Source of the DNA: Halichondria panicea
Lineage: Eukaryota > Porifera > Demospongiae > Suberitida > Halichondriidae
Reading direction: 5' to 3'
Assembly: GCF_963675165.1 (NCBI RefSeq)
Contig: NC_087393.1
Coordinates: 4,283,502 to 4,347,501 of the forward strand
DNA length: 64,000 bases
Shown here: piece after piece, positions 1-12,400 of the stretch
Layout of the letters: each line of letters begins with the position of its first letter
How positions within the stretch are numbered: the stretch's first letter is position 1
Program-made: the position numbers and the translations under genes
The notes under the pieces: generated by a model
Seen by the model: only the letters and a program-made list of their open reading frames with translations
Told to the model about the DNA's origin: nothing
Database searches by the model: none

Positions 1-166
1 GGTTACTTTTCTCATTTCCCCCCTCTACTTCAAAATCCTGCATGACATGCACCCTGCTAGACTAGTATAGACTATCACAGGTATATAAACATGAAAACCC
101 ATATACTTCAAAATAGTAGGAACTACATATATTTAGTGTAAAAGCATGCATGCAGGCACACCCTAA

Positions 167-2086
167 CTATTGTGGAAAAAAAATATTTTGTGCATGTAGT
201 CTGTTCGTCAAATCCTCTTCATCCACAGCTGGTCTGCGACGGTTTCGATAGAGCCACACGACAATTGCAAATGCCAGTGATCCTAGAGCAGCAAGGATTG
301 TGAGAAAGACGTAAAACCATAAAATGTAGTCAGTGACTTTGTCTTTTTCTTGAGGATCAGTAAGGAGGAAGTAAAATACAGTGCTGGAGATGCCACCAGA
401 TACTCCAAAAATAAAATAGAACAGTCCAGTTAGAAGTCCTTTCATGGGGCTCTGGAGCTTGAGCATAAATGAATTCCAAACCTATACAGACAAAAAAAAA
501 CATTCAGCTATAAAGTAAATGTACTTTTCATGTTAAAACTTACAAGAGACAAAGGTAATAGTTTCTGCCACTGAAATTACAATAGCCGGCAGAAGGAGCC
601 ATTGCTGTCAATCTGCACAGTTGCTTGGAGGATTACAGCTATCAAAATCGCTATGAGGTTAAAAATTAGACCAATAGCTAACCTGAGTTTTAAGGACATG
701 CTCAAAAGAGGGAATAAAGGCAAGGCCACATGGTAGCCTCGATCCCAGGCCGAGTTTTCGCTTTTATAACGGTTAGGCGAACCCTAACTTTAGTTGTTCG
801 CCTAACCGTTATAAAAGCGAAAACTCGGCCTGGGATCGAGGCTAGGCCATATGGTTGAAGAATGGAATAAGTATAACAATCGTGATAGTATTAACCAAAT
901 CGTTGAGATAAGGAGCTATAATGTGGTAAAAGTCGCCAAGCTTCAATACATTTTTGTTTTCAAATTGTAATGAGAGCATCGAGGAAGCCTGTGAAAACAC
1001 AATATAATTTTATCTATTACAATATTCTAGCTGACTTACCCCACTATTAGATGCCAAATATCCCCCCAGAGAAAATATGAGAAACAGGATTTGATAGAAG
1101 GACTTCACATTTTCAACTTCTTCAGCCTCAAATATACCATCGAATTCCTTTTTTGCCAGTTCAATTCGAGGCTGTCTAGCTTCTCCGTAGCGAAATGTTC
1201 TCCTGTAAACGGGAGGGTGTCTTTTCACGGTTAAACTGTACCAACTGACATTAATGATTGTCTTGACAGGGTTTTCAGGTTGGGAATTCTTGAAGTACCA
1301 ATTATGCTTGAAAATATGCAGAAGTAGACTACAGACAATAGCACCAACAGCTATTAAAATAACGATTAGAGTCTTGTAATGTAAGTTGATTAGATCTTGA
1401 AGGGATGTGTAGTAGTAATGGCCCTCTTCAAAATCTAACTTTGGGACACCTTCTAGAAGTAAAAACACAGTGACTGCCAACAATGTACTGGCATTTCGAG
1501 TGAAATAATACCAAAAAAAGTAAGAGCTTATCTGGTCTGATGCGCAACCTTGTGGCAACTGGTCAACCCTAAAGGAAATAGCATTGACTTCAACGCATGC
1601 AGAACCAATAGCAATCAATAAAATGCATATGATGGGTAGAAATATCCGGCCAACTGATTCAGACACACTATCGATTATTGAAAGGTTAATACAAATGATG
1701 CCTAATGCAAAAGCAATTAGCCACAATCCAATCTTGATAACATTGTATCTTCCTCAAAAAGTATCAGCTAAAACACCAGCCAATGGATAAAAAAGACGAC
1801 CAAGAGAGTTGTACAAAAGCGAGTATAGAAAACTTCCCAATGCTTGATTGATTTCATCCTTAAAGAGGAGCTCTTGAATGATCTTGGTCGCACAATAAAA
1901 GGCAAAACTCTCAATAAAGTAAACAAACAATAACAAAAGCAATCCTTTTCCTCCAGGCAATGGACGCCTGGCACATGAAGCTCTACAGCGACCAAAAGTG
2001 GGACTGCTTACACTACTAAGTCTTGCGATAGGGGTTTGTAAGAGGGGTGACCCTTCTGTCAAATCCTTAGCTTTCCCACCACTCAT
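167..2086 (-). pseudogene. Decayed POT/SLC15-type proton-coupled oligopeptide transporter
   Basis: Three exons can be read: 1040-2086, 544-988 and 167-481, with donors GTAAGT at 1034-1039 and 538-543. The protein would be a multi-pass membrane symporter of the POT family. Family features seen are the motif GVLADTFxGRYNVI after the second helix, FFWYYFTRN, an IPFF helix, and MKGLLTGLFYFIFGVSG near the C-terminus. Four lesions break it. (1) An in-frame TGA lies at about 1751-1753, where the family usually has a hydrophobic residue (Trp if TGG). (2) A 111-bp palindromic MITE at 734-844 sits inside exon 2 with a 10-bp target duplication. (3) A frameshift near 597-601 lies between ...QIDSN and LLLPAIVIS. 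(4) A frameshift at the CCCC run near 444-447 lies between EFIYAQAPE and PMKGLLTG. The start is taken at the Met of MSGGKAKDL (2084-2086); an upstream in-frame Met at 2140 is possible. The single-base shifts could be assembly errors, but the MITE insertion and the TGA argue for a true pseudogene or null allele. Confidence 0.85.
734..844. mobile_element. Palindromic MITE, TAGCCTCGATCCC family, 10-bp target duplication
   Basis: This is a near-perfect hairpin element. It starts TAGCCTCGATCCCAGGCCG and ends with the reverse complement. It is flanked by GGCCACATGG (724-733) and GGCCATATGG (845-854), a 10-bp target duplication with one mismatch. It lies within the second coding exon of the transporter pseudogene. 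The same terminal sequence recurs at 3293 (partial) and at the right end of the element at 59500-60065. Confidence 0.9.
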
Positions 2087-2149
2087 CTTCTGTGAGTCTG
2101 TTTCTGACTTGCTTTTCTTGAGTCCAATAGCAATATACAATATAGAGAG

Positions 2150-2295
2150 CTAGCTGAAAGAAACTAAACAAGTGGTAGATCTATAAAGTGGGTGGGGCTT
2201 TTGTGCATGCGATCTATTATCTATAGATCTCATGCCTCGGTGCGCATGCGCCGCGTACGCGTGTGTCTGTAGATTGCAGCTAGCTGCTCATAGAT
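2150..2295. repeat. Dispersed repeat segment, second copy near 42.9 kb
   Basis: The segment includes cggtgcgcatgcgc followed by a tgtgtctgtag stretch and gctgctca...gatttgcaaaa. A similar series is found at about 42,945-43,110. The matching right part is at about 3,085-3,230 here and 43,305-43,440 there (ttggcatc.atcgtttttaa, then cggtgctttcattaa). In the first copy the two halves are separated by the LINE tail and the Tigger-like MITE, so those look like insertions into an older repeat. Confidence 0.55.
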
Positions 2296-2640
2296 TTGCA
2301 AAAGAATGCTTTGTTTTCTCGAGATAATTTATGCCTACATATCGGCTGGTCCACGAGACTCATTAGCAAAGGGACTTGCAAGCTATGCCACTCCACTACT
2401 GAGGACATGATGCACTTCCTATTGGTCTGCCCAGCTCTCCAGAGTACCAGGGAAATGTTGCTATCAAGCCCCCCCCCCCTCATGCTGTCTGCCTACATCT
2501 CCTCTCCAAACCTGCTAATAAGCTACCTGCTCGGCACATCCTGGCTTGATGACCTCCCAACTCAAAAATACGCAGTGAATTACATAAGTACACGGGCTCA
2601 GAAAAGCCCGTGCAGACCTGATTATGCAATAATGACATAA
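2296..2640 (+). pseudogene. 3' fragment of a non-LTR retrotransposon (zf-RVT-like C-terminus)
   Basis: A 114-codon open frame holds a Cys/His pattern, CKLCHSTTEDMMHFLLVCP (C-x2-C-x8-H-x4-C), typical of the zinc-binding region that follows the reverse transcriptase of many LINEs. It stops after PDYAIMT. The following sequence ends in a gaagaagaagac simple repeat, as LINE 3' tails often do. No upstream reverse transcriptase domain is present, so this is a 5'-truncated relic. Assignment rests on motif recognition only. Confidence 0.6.
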
Positions 2641-2689
2641 CCACCATGTTGCCAAACACTGGCAAGAAATACAAAGAAGAAGAAGACTA

Positions 2690-3062
2690 CAGTAGAACCT
2701 CGATTATCCAGACACCTTGGTTCCAGACGCATGCCGGATAAGTGAATATGCCGGATAATCAAATAGATAAACCACGCCTTGATCCACCCACTTTATTGAT
2801 AAACGCATGGTTGTATGCGCACGGCATGCGCAGAAGATAAGCAGGCATGTCTCCATGGAAACAGCTACACCGCGCATGCGCATTTGAGGGACACGCCCAT
2901 TTTCTGAATTATTTAATCTGATTAAAAAGAAAACTGCCAAGCTGGATAATCGAGGTTCCGGATATAGTCTCATGAATCAGCCGCCGTTCTTTTGGAACCA
3001 CCAAAAGAACGGCGGCTGATTCATTCCGGATAATGGAGGGCCGGATAATGGGGGTTCTACTG
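2690..3062. mobile_element. Tigger/pogo-like MITE with TA target duplication
   Basis: The termini are CAGTAGAACCTCGATTATCC and, inverted, GGATAATGGGGGTTCTACTG, flanked by TA at 2688-2689 and 3063-3064. The terminal sequence matches the well-known pogo/Tigger type (CAGTAGAACC...). There is no transposase frame. A second hairpin of about 53 bp (2972-3024, atgaatcagccgccg / cggcggctgattcat) is nested near its right end. A related 3' part lies at about 7393-7573. Confidence 0.8.
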
Positions 3063-3394
3063 TACTGCGGCAGTGCCATTAGTCAATTGGCATCGATCGT
3101 TTTTAACAACAATCATCATCACCCACTATTTGAGCTACCTATGCAGCAAAATCTATTAAATAGTAGCTTTATGTTATATTAGCTTTGGCACCTCACCAGG
3201 CATCGGCACCTGCGGTGCTTTCATTAATAGGTGTACTCCTCTTTTTTTGGTCTAGTCTCGTGGACCAGCCGATATCAGGGTCTGGGTTAGCCTCGATCCC
3301 AGGCCGCACTTCCCTGGGTCCGCAAGACTATTTTTGGTCTGGGAGATAATAATGATAAAAATACAGTGGGCACTGATATAGGGCAATATGTAGC

Positions 3395-3741
3395 TATTTA
3401 GATCATGTTTGCCATAAATACTGCAATTTGATTGGCTAAAGGAAGTGTTCTATCCAACTTAGAAAATCATGTACATACTTAGAAAATTATGTACTTACTT
3501 AGAAAATCATGTATTTCACTTAGAAAATCATGTAGCAAAGATTAGATAAGAACATTCAAATCTGATTGGCTAAATACTCAGGTTGCTATAATCTAAAATG
3601 CTTAGACACTGTTTAGGAAGTTTCCACATGATTTAGAAGTCCTCAGGGCTAGTAGAACCCTCACTGCGTTCGGGATACTACAACCAGCCCTTTGGGCTTC
3701 TAAATCATGTAGAAACTTCCTAAACAGTGTCTAACTATTAT
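3395..3741. repeat. Foldback repeat with internal 16-bp tandem units; second copy at 45.7 kb
   Basis: The left part has several cttagaaaatcatgta units (about 3470-3535). The right part is an inverted repeat with arms near 3600-3645 (gacactgtttaggaag...) and 3690-3733. It flanks the text gggctagtagaaccctcactg...accagccctttgggcttct. A shorter, similar copy is at about 45,722-45,918. Confidence 0.65.
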
Positions 3742-4324
3742 GTAGACTATAATACTCGTCACCCCGTGCGTGAGCTTCATTGCACCGAAACCGTTTATCG
3801 GTACCGTATACCTTATTAATAGGGATACACAGGGTGCTAAAATTGAAGGATCCCGATTGAGAAGAGTCGCTAACAATAATTATAACGGACAATGTCATTG
3901 AAAGGTCATTGTCAATTAATGACCTTTCACCCCAAGTTAATTAAATACCCATTATTAGAATACTCTAAGGTAATAGCTATATTTATAACCTGCTGCAAAG
4001 GATATATATATAGCTAGATTCACACCTTGTATCGCAGAAGCAGAAGCCATGCAATAAGTAATAAGTAACCCAACAAATTCCTGTGGTCGACATACATGCA
4101 TGTATAAATGTACCAAGTTTTGATGGGGGGGTGCATTTAATCTCATAAAACTCATAAAACTTCATCCAACTCAGTCGTAATAAATTATTGCCACAATAAT
4201 AATCAGAGTGCTATAATGGCTACATGTTGCTATGCAAACACTATAAGTATAACATGTAGACAAGCTGAATATATCTATAAAATAAATTTGACTTCTATAT
4301 ATAAATTTAATGTCCACAGTAGAG
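3742..4324. other. Intergenic spacer, no gene seen
   Basis: AT-rich sequence between the foldback repeat and the last exon of the USP22-like gene. A small hairpin (tgaaaggtcattgtcaatta / attgacaatgacctttca type) lies near 3897-3930. Short open frames here have no recognisable features. Confidence 0.5.
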
Positions 4325-7300
4325 CTAACTGTATTCCAGCACTTTCTTGTGATAGAACAGAACATACCTGCAGTGGAAAAAGAGCCAAATCAACAAAATG
4401 TTGCAGTTCCAGAAATTAAATGGCTTCAGAGATTTGTCTATAATTACATGTATAAGAGTGAACAACATTCATTCACACTCACCCTTCACTGTTGAGCACT
4501 TCCTCGAGGCTAGCTTTAGTGATCCAGGCATCGTCACACTTAAACCACTGGTTCTGTTGCTGTCTGATATAGCAGGTGTAGTGTCCATTGTGCAGGGAGC
4601 CACTGTGGTTCACCACCGCAAACAGAGAGTACCTGGGGAGGGGAGGGGGTACAGCCATAGTAACAGTCGTGTCGTATAAAGTGTAGCATATTATTATTAA
4701 TATTAAACAGCCACAAATCGACAGTGTCTAGTGTATGCGCCAAATGCCTGTATACCTGTTGTCACAGCTAGAGGAGCTCCTAGCCATGAAGGGTGTCATG
4801 TCCAGCTCCAGGGCAAACTGAATGAAGTTGCAGATCTTCCTCGAGCAAAGCGAGTGCTCAAACCTCTACACATAACAAGAATAATTTATAGTTAAATACC
4901 TAAACACAATGTGCATGTATTTACACAGTGCATGTGCTAGCATAATAATGGCTGTAGAGAAAGGAACTTGTGCTCATGCTGTGAGGTCATAAGTTTTAGG
5001 TATATACAATACACATAATTATACATGTACATGTATAATTATAATGCTAGCTAGTGCAATGTAAGCAGATTTTTACCTTGAGGTGAAAACAGGCGACAAT
5101 AGGTAACTTCTTGACAGTAAGTCGTTTAGTGAATTGCTGCAATTAATACAAGAGAGTGCCATTAATTCGCAGTTAAAAGACAATTATGCAGCTAACTGAA
5201 TGTGACAATCACCTGATAGCTCCGACAGCGACTGCATTTGATCTTACACTCTAGACCCATGACCTCTGGCCTTGTGAATCTGGAGAGGGAAATTATACGA
5301 TAAGTGTATTAGCAGCTTAAACTTTTAGCTGTCACTACTACCATAGATTGAAAAGGAAGGGGATTGGAAACGACCAGGCCACCCTGTGTCAACAGGTGAA
5401 ACACTCCGCATTATGATTTCGCGCTCGCGAATATTTTAGTTTTTACTGTACTCGGGTTGTATTTCAACTGTTTCTAGCTATCCTATCCACTATCTATCAC
5501 TCAGAAGCTGGGAGGTACTCTAGAGAAGTAAGTTTACACCACTGACAAGCTCTAAGTCCCTTGTCTTTACTCTGTTTTTACTTTTGTTGAGTTTAGCTTG
5601 AAATACTCCATGTCAACTTTTCTCTTTCCCTGCTGTGAAGTCAAAACAGCAAAGGACATTGCTTGACTTGGTTATTATGTATCTAAGTGCTATATAGAAT
5701 GGTTTCATGCTATGGATAAGCTGTACTGTTCATAAACGTTTGCAGTATAGTCCTTCAAACTGTTTTAGTATACTTTTAGAGACACCACGGGCCTTGACCT
5801 CCCACGACTTCATAGTAAGAGCTGTTCCTTCTTGTATAGCATTTATTTGTTTAGTGATAGTGGCTGCGTTGCTTAGTCTACCTTTTAGAGCTAGATTCTC
5901 TTTACTTTTTAACATTAAAAGTGATCAATTTCACCATTTCTATGTATAACACATTGTATGGCAGCAAGACAGGTAATGAGCATGCTGACTATAAATATAA
6001 TCCTTTGTAGTTTTAGCCACATCCTATAACGCAGAGTGTTTCACGCAAACATTTTCGTTTCCAATCCCCTTCCTTTTCAATCTATGCTATTACAAAGTGC
6101 ATAAACTTCATGGGCATCCAGGAAAGTACCCCCTGCCCTCCATAGGGTAAACACACCTCTCTAGACAGCCGGAGAGGGTGGCGGGCACGCTCGAGAGGAG
6201 GGTCTCCCCTGAGGTGGTGGGAGGAGGCAAGAGTATCATTACACTTATGGATGATGACCTGCAAGCCAGTATATAGGGAAGCCATGCCTAACATGGATCT
6301 CTCACATAATACCCTATTATAATGCATACTATATATACCAGAATAGTCTATTAAAACGATAACTTCTATAATTATACAATACTTTGTCCTCTACCTGTAC
6401 TTCATTTGGAGACTATTCTATTGCAGTAGTCACCTCACACTACATATAATTACATTACGGTCTCATAACTCTACCATTGCTAACTACATCGACCCTGGTA
6501 ATAGCTTGGGTTGGCTACCAGCACCATTGACCGAATAACAGTCTACACAGTGTAATACTACCCATTGTCAGATTACAAATGCCTATAGACCAAAAATGTT
6601 TAGAGTGTATGTTTACAGTGCGTACGTACATGTACTCACCGCCGGCTTCCATGGAAGTACTTGATCTGTTAACGACGGTACTAGGAGCCAGGTCCAGAGA
6701 GATATCTCGGAATGGGTCTACAGTAGTAGATACTGCCCTACAATGGAGAATATCAAAACATGGATTGTGTAGCTCTTTGAGAGCTCCGAAAACACGATCA
6801 AAAATCTATGGGTTGGCTAAAATTCATCCTGCTAGACAAGCTTCTTTTATTGAAAATGGGTACATCTACCATAGTGTTAGTACTGTGAGCTTACTTGCAG
6901 CTTTGGCACGTGACATCAGATTGTAGCCTCCCGGCAAATGTCTGGTCCACTATACACCGACAGAGCCCAGGCCCGTTGGCTACGTTGGGTGTCTGGCCCC
7001 CCAGGTGGTGATGAAGGACGTCTAGTGCAGAGATGAAGAATTCGTGGGCGTCCTGCTGTTCGTAGCCGGCAAGGTGGCGGGCATGCGTCCATATAAGGTG
7101 GAGGAGCCTGTACGGGATGTGGGGGGTGCTCTGTCCAGAGTAGAACTGTGAGGGAGGGAGGGGTGGAATTTACTTTAATGAACCAAGTAATATTGAACTG
7201 TCAACAACCATTAAAACACTTGATCTGTATTGTTTGTATACAGAGGAGGTCCGACAGGCGCGGTGCAGCTCAAGCAATTAGCCTCTGATTACACTCAGCA

Positions 7301-9020
7301 AAACATACGACGTGGGCAGATAATTAATTGCTCAATCAGAGGCTAATTGCTTGAGCTGCACCACACCTGTCGTACCTCCTCTGGTTTGTATATGGACCAT
7401 ACGATTACTGACTAGATAAACTACGCCTTGATCCACCCAATAAACAGCGGTGCAAATTTAGTGTACTCGGCTTTTGCTGTCCATAATAACAGCCCATTTT
7501 CCGACAAAATTGCCAAGCCAGATAATTAAGGTTCTGGGTAATCGAGGTCCAAATAATCAAGGTTCTACTGTACTGTACCCTCAAAAGAAAAGTGAGATCT
7601 TTGTAAGTGATTATCTTATCTTAGTCTGTAGACCAAAACAGGAGTGCATGACCAAAAGCAAAGCAAAACTTGCAAAGCGTCAAATATTTATTATGCAAAC
7701 ATCCTTTATTACATCTCACCTGTTGGAAGAGGTTTCCCAGCTCACACACTACACACTGTGTCTGTGTGGGATCATTGAAGCATTTGTGACTGTCAGAGAG
7801 GAAGAAATCCCTCAGTACTGGAGTGTGGACAAGGGCTTGGAGGATAGAGTTCATAAAGCATGTGTTGCCAAGGTTATACAGTCCTCGGAGGCCTGAGTTT
7901 GTGTGTGTAGGAGGGAAGCATCGATATAAAGGCTTTGGAATGCGTTTCCCACTATTAACCTAGACCTATCTAAGTGAAAGTTTATAATTACTATTTGCTT
8001 GTAAAACATTTCATAATGAAAAGTAGTATTCAAAATAAGCATAATTATTGTACCGATTGTTGATCCAGGCTCAACTTTGCGTCTCTTTGGGTTTTGCTTG
8101 AGTAGGTCAATCTCGTCTTTAGTTGGTTCCCAGGCCACGTACATGACAGGTTGTCGGCTCACGTGATACTTTTTGTGAGCCAGCTGCTGTTCTAGCGAGT
8201 GGCTGATTTCGTCCAGAGCAGCATCGTACACGTAGTCCTTACACTTGAAGCAGTAGACAGTTCCGTAGTTGAGCTCAACAGCTGTGTGTGTGTGGTGAGG
8301 GGGTGTAAGGGGATGCATTCTTGTGTCGGAACAGAATTGGGGAACAAAGTTTTGCAAAGGTGGCCTTATTGAAGGGTTGTTTTGTACACAAACTATTCAT
8401 TTGGGAATGTGTATTTTTAAAACACGCACCATTCTGTACACGTACATGCATTTAAAGGCTGCCTTGCACGCGGTACATTAATGATAGAGTAGATAATACT
8501 CTTGATGATACGTACCTACTAGTACATTAGAACTGGAGTATGTAAAAGAAATACAAATATGCATCCTCTCTCTTTCTCACCAAAGATATGACCTGTGTTC
8601 TTGGTGTGCACTTGCATGTGATTGTCAGGTGACATGCAACCAAAGTAGACGCACGACAGACACGTGTGAAGCCGTGCAGTGAAGCAGTGACACACATTGC
8701 AAACACAAGACTTCGACTGTGTGTGTGTGTGGGAATGGTAAGTATAAAATATAGGCATAGGAACACGCTATAAGTAAAGGAATGGCTCAAAGGCAAAATC
8801 ATATCGAGAATTACCACATCCTGTTACAAATTGAAACCCTTGATTGAAAAGCAAGCTTTTACAACGAGCTGAAAGCTCACACACTGAAGAGACTAACCTT
8901 GAGCTTTCTTGCTTCAGGTGTAGGCTTTACCAGGTACTGGTAGATAATACGGTAGGACTGAACACCATTGTTTTTCTTGAACTCGTCGAAGTGGGAGCAT
9001 CCTTTAGCCAGCTCAGACAT
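4325..9020 (-). CDS. USP22: USP22-like ubiquitin carboxyl-terminal hydrolase (SAGA DUB type), 12 exons
   Basis: Exons (minus): 8898-9020, 8581-8716, 8054-8281, 7720-7892, 6895-7145, 6640-6737, 6157-6208, 5213-5279, 5077-5136, 4756-4865, 4483-4632, 4325-4367. They sum to 1491 nt, or 496 residues, in a consistent frame. An N-terminal ZnF-UBP domain (CxxC at CVCNVC, then CLSCVYFGC) comes first. It is followed by the linker ending in [19 protein letters not shown], a USP22/Ubp8 hallmark. The peptidase C19 domain has the catalytic Cys in [13 protein letters not shown], a QQDAHEF box, zinc ligands CQSCK and CKIKCSRC, the catalytic His in NGHYTCYI, and Asp in KCDDAW. It ends [14 protein letters not shown]. 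Known orthologues remove ubiquitin from histones H2A and H2B in the SAGA complex in the nucleus; the same role here is inference. The start is the Met of [15 protein letters not shown]. The next gene upstream (NUBP1, same strand) ends 384 bp away. Introns carry several transposons. Confidence 0.93.
5342..6086. mobile_element. Nonautonomous DNA transposon with about 32-bp terminal inverted repeats in a USP22 intron
   Basis: The left terminus catagattgaaaaggaagg continues ggattggaaacga, and its reverse complement ends the element at 6086 (tccttttcaatctatg). Subterminal motifs gtgaaacactccgc and gcagagtgtttcac are also inverted. The 745-bp interior has only short open frames (5707-5949), with no transposase motif. 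It lies wholly within the intron between exons 5213-5279 and 6157-6208. Confidence 0.75.
7241..7383. mobile_element. MULE-like MITE, CAGAGGAGGT family, perfect 9-bp target duplication
   Basis: Hairpin element with termini CAGAGGAGGTCCGACAG and CTGTCGTACCTCCTCTG. It is flanked by the perfect duplication GTTTGTATA at 7232-7240 and 7384-7392. A long inner inverted repeat (tgcagctcaagcaattagcc) is present. It sits in a USP22 intron. Related elements with the same ends are at 52624-52757 and 56843-56975. Confidence 0.88.
7393..7573. mobile_element. Truncated Tigger/pogo-like MITE fragment
   Basis: The segment shares text with 2765-3062: gataaac.acgccttgatccaccca, then aattgccaagccagataat, then aaggttctactgta. 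Only the right end looks intact. It lies directly next to the MULE-like MITE in the same USP22 intron. Confidence 0.6.
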
Positions 9021-9403
9021 ATTGAAGAGGTCAGTAGTCCCTCTGGTGATATGTCTGGCTTGCGAGACTAGTATGTTAGTCAGGAGCGCATGGATATGGA
9101 TATCGAAAGCTAAAGCTAGCTAGCTAGGACTGGTACACAGCAGATGGCAAAAACTAAGGGAAGGATCATCAAAACAAGACTTTGTAAATAATTCACCCAC
9201 GCATTCACCCTGTATAAACTGGAAAGTGATCGTCATTGTTAAAAGTAGACGTTTAGAAGTACTATCATGCAGGCCCCCTATAGTACCACAGGGGGAAACC
9301 CACAGACACTCAGCAAGCATTAATAATACATGTAGTATCAATGTGAAGCTTTTGACTACAGTATATACAACACAAACATAAAACATAGCTTTAGTTATAA
9401 AAG
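9021..9403. other. Spacer between NUBP1 3' end and USP22 start
   Basis: 383 bp that must hold the USP22 promoter and the NUBP1 3' UTR, both on the minus strand. No TATA box, RNA gene or repeat was recognised. Confidence 0.5.
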
Positions 9404-12400
9404 TTATCTTTCAACATCCACAGTTCTATCTGAGCTTGTTGTGGGAGAACTTCCAGTACAAGCGTCAATGATCTCTGCAAAAAAGAGCAGACAAAAATAA
9501 ATATGTAAAAGCCACACAATCACAATTGGCAAAAGAGCAAATCACTACCCTAAGGTGTACAATAAAGATAGTAGAGTGCTTTACGTACTCTGAATGATCT
9601 CCTGGTAGGCCGTAGCTGCTGGAGAGTCTGGTACTTCACTCAGGAAGGACTTGCCCCGATCACAACACCAGCCAATCCGAGGATCGAGGGGTAATTTGCC
9701 GAGGAAGGGCACACCCATATCAGCCGCCATCTTGATTGCACCCCCCGTTGTTGGAGGGAATATCTGAGACTCGTGCTGAGTGGGAAAACAGGACATTAGT
9801 AAACATTAGTAACAGATGTGTGTATTGTGCTTTGCAGCTCACTTGGAAGTTTGAGGCAAAATTAATTATAAATTACTACTTGAGATAAGTGTGTTTACAC
9901 AGGTAGACCATAGCACCCACTCATAAAAGACACTATCTCAAGTACTAGTTGATTGCAGAAAGCAAGTACGATTTCTTAGGTTCAACAGGCATCTTTAAAT
10001 GGAGCAGAACAAATATTTTACATTTTTTGGATGTAAGTTCATATAAGCAAAGAGACCTTAAACCACAGCTAATACAACCTCATCCAACTAAGAAAACTTA
10101 CTTTGCACTTGGGGCACACGAAACCACTCATATTCTCCACAACTCCAATCACAGGCAGACCCACTTTTTTACAAAAGTTTAATTCTTTCCTTACATCCAT
10201 CAGTGACACCTCTTGTGGCGTTGTTATAACAACAGCCCCATCGACGTGTGTACTGCTCAGGTATTGGACGATCGACAGGTGCTCGTCTGACGTCCCAGGG
10301 GGTGTGTCCACTATGAGATAGTCCACCTCCCCCCAGTCAACATCTCTCAGAAACTGCTTTATCATACCTAGAGCATGGGTAAAATCTCGTAAAATATTAC
10401 GGACCCTGAAAGTTACATGTTAGCTCTGAAAAAGGCTCATTAAAACATCCACTTACGTACATCCCACGTTTGTTTCATAAAATAGAAAAGTTGGGCCCAA
10501 AACAACCTAGCTCTGAACCAAGCACACCATACTGCCTAGTGTTCAGGTATCTTACAATGGCTTGGAAATTGGACGTTCTAATTGAGTCACGGAACCTTCG
10601 AAATTTACGTTCAGTAAAATTAATAGTACCCATTACATAGCCCACGCGGTAAATTTGGGCCAGAAAGAACTGCTGATATTAACAATAATATCAAGGAACT
10701 ATTAAAAAATGCATCGTGAATTGGATGATTGATGCTCTTATCTCTAGGGATGATCCTTAGTATCACGTTGGAAAAGGTAACACAGGTCAATATGGTCTAA
10801 AGTCGACCAATTGTAAGGTTATCTCTTTAATCCTAAGAACAATAGAACTGAAAGTGAGGAGCAAAGAAATCACTTATAAAACTCTTATAAAGGGCAGCCC
10901 CATGGTTGGTCTGGCCATGACTGTCAATAGGTGAAACAATAGCTTTTGTTTGTGGTAGTAGCTAAGCAAACAGTGACCATGAGGAACTTACTACAGTTAT
11001 CAAAGCTACTATCATTGCATCCTGGTTACACTACTAACCTACACCACCAGGTGTGGGAATTCATGGGAACTGGCCCACACAATAATTACCCACTATACTG
11101 CCCACCATTTTTTTTAGGTCCTCTCCATATGACAGCTTCATCAGGGCTTGAGAGGAGAAACCCCACTGACATCACACACAGGTTATCATCAACATACTGA
11201 GTGGAAAGAGTGCATGGGACACAGCATGGGACACATGGGACACAGATGAATGAGTGTTTGACATCAGTTATTGAGTTAACAACAAAATCTACCTACTAGC
11301 GTAACACTAACAATAATTATGTGGAGCAATAGCCAACCATAAGGGTTATACTGATCAATAATTCAGAGCCTTAATTACCAGAGCGTTGGGATCTAACCAT
11401 CCATAAAGGACCCAAGAGCATAGCCTACACACACACACACTCACCACAGGGGACCATCCTGACCCGCTCTGATGCACCTGCTCCCCTTCCACTCCCATCA
11501 CCTTGGGGATGGACGGCCCGCATATGTCTATGTCCAACACACCAACCTGTGGAACATATAAACAGAAGAATCGCCATTAAATCATAGCCTGCATTGAAAA
11601 GAACCTATATACTCTTCCACAGAGCACAGTAATGGAAAAATTCAACTTAAAAGTGCACTCAAACCCACACATTTTGGCACTTAAATATGTATAAGCCGCC
11701 AGCTATTTCTTGAGAACCAGCTATTCCTTGAGAACCAGCTATTCCTTGAGAACCGCAGTGAATTGAGTAGGAGAGCATTGACACAATTCCATCCAGATGT
11801 CCTCACACCCAACACACAATGATAGACAAGCTGTTGATAACAACCACCAATCAACACTTGCAATTCTAGTAAGTTAATGAGTCTGTTGCTTCTGTTGCTG
11901 CAGTCCTTATCTGCCACTCAAGTGTAACCACTCTATTGCAACTGAAAGGCTTTGATGTGGCCATAAACTAAGAGCAGATACAAAGATTGTCTGGGTAACT
12001 ACAATCTAGGTATTCTAAAATGCACAAAAATAGCTATGCCTACATTATATTGCAAGAATAAATAGCTTGGAGGGTTTGTTTCATTTGGCGCCAATGACTG
12101 ACTAGATTGGTGCCTTTATTAGACTTTTTACAGTATCCCTGCTATCAGGAGCACATAAAGAAAAGGAGCATCTAACTGTGTTGAAGAGCTGCTGTTGTTC
12201 AAGTGGTTTGACCAAAATTCATGGTAATTGTGAAAGATGTGAAATCATTACCACTTATATAATGCAGAGTAGTAACGAGAAAGTACCCTAACCGCGGTGT
12301 TACCTCGAGGTACACGCTATGATAACAAAGGTTTGGCCCCCCTGGCCTTATCGTGCGTGCACAGTATCTGCCACACACGTGTCAATGGCCAAAGTTTTGC

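Noticed and set aside
1751..1753. TGA read as selenocysteine or translational readthrough
   Set aside because: The gene also has two frameshifts and a MITE in an exon, so recoding of one codon would not rescue it. No SECIS element was seen.
5707..5949. 80-aa frame inside the USP22 intron element
   Set aside because: Short and hydrophobic by chance, and within a nonautonomous transposon; no transposase motif.
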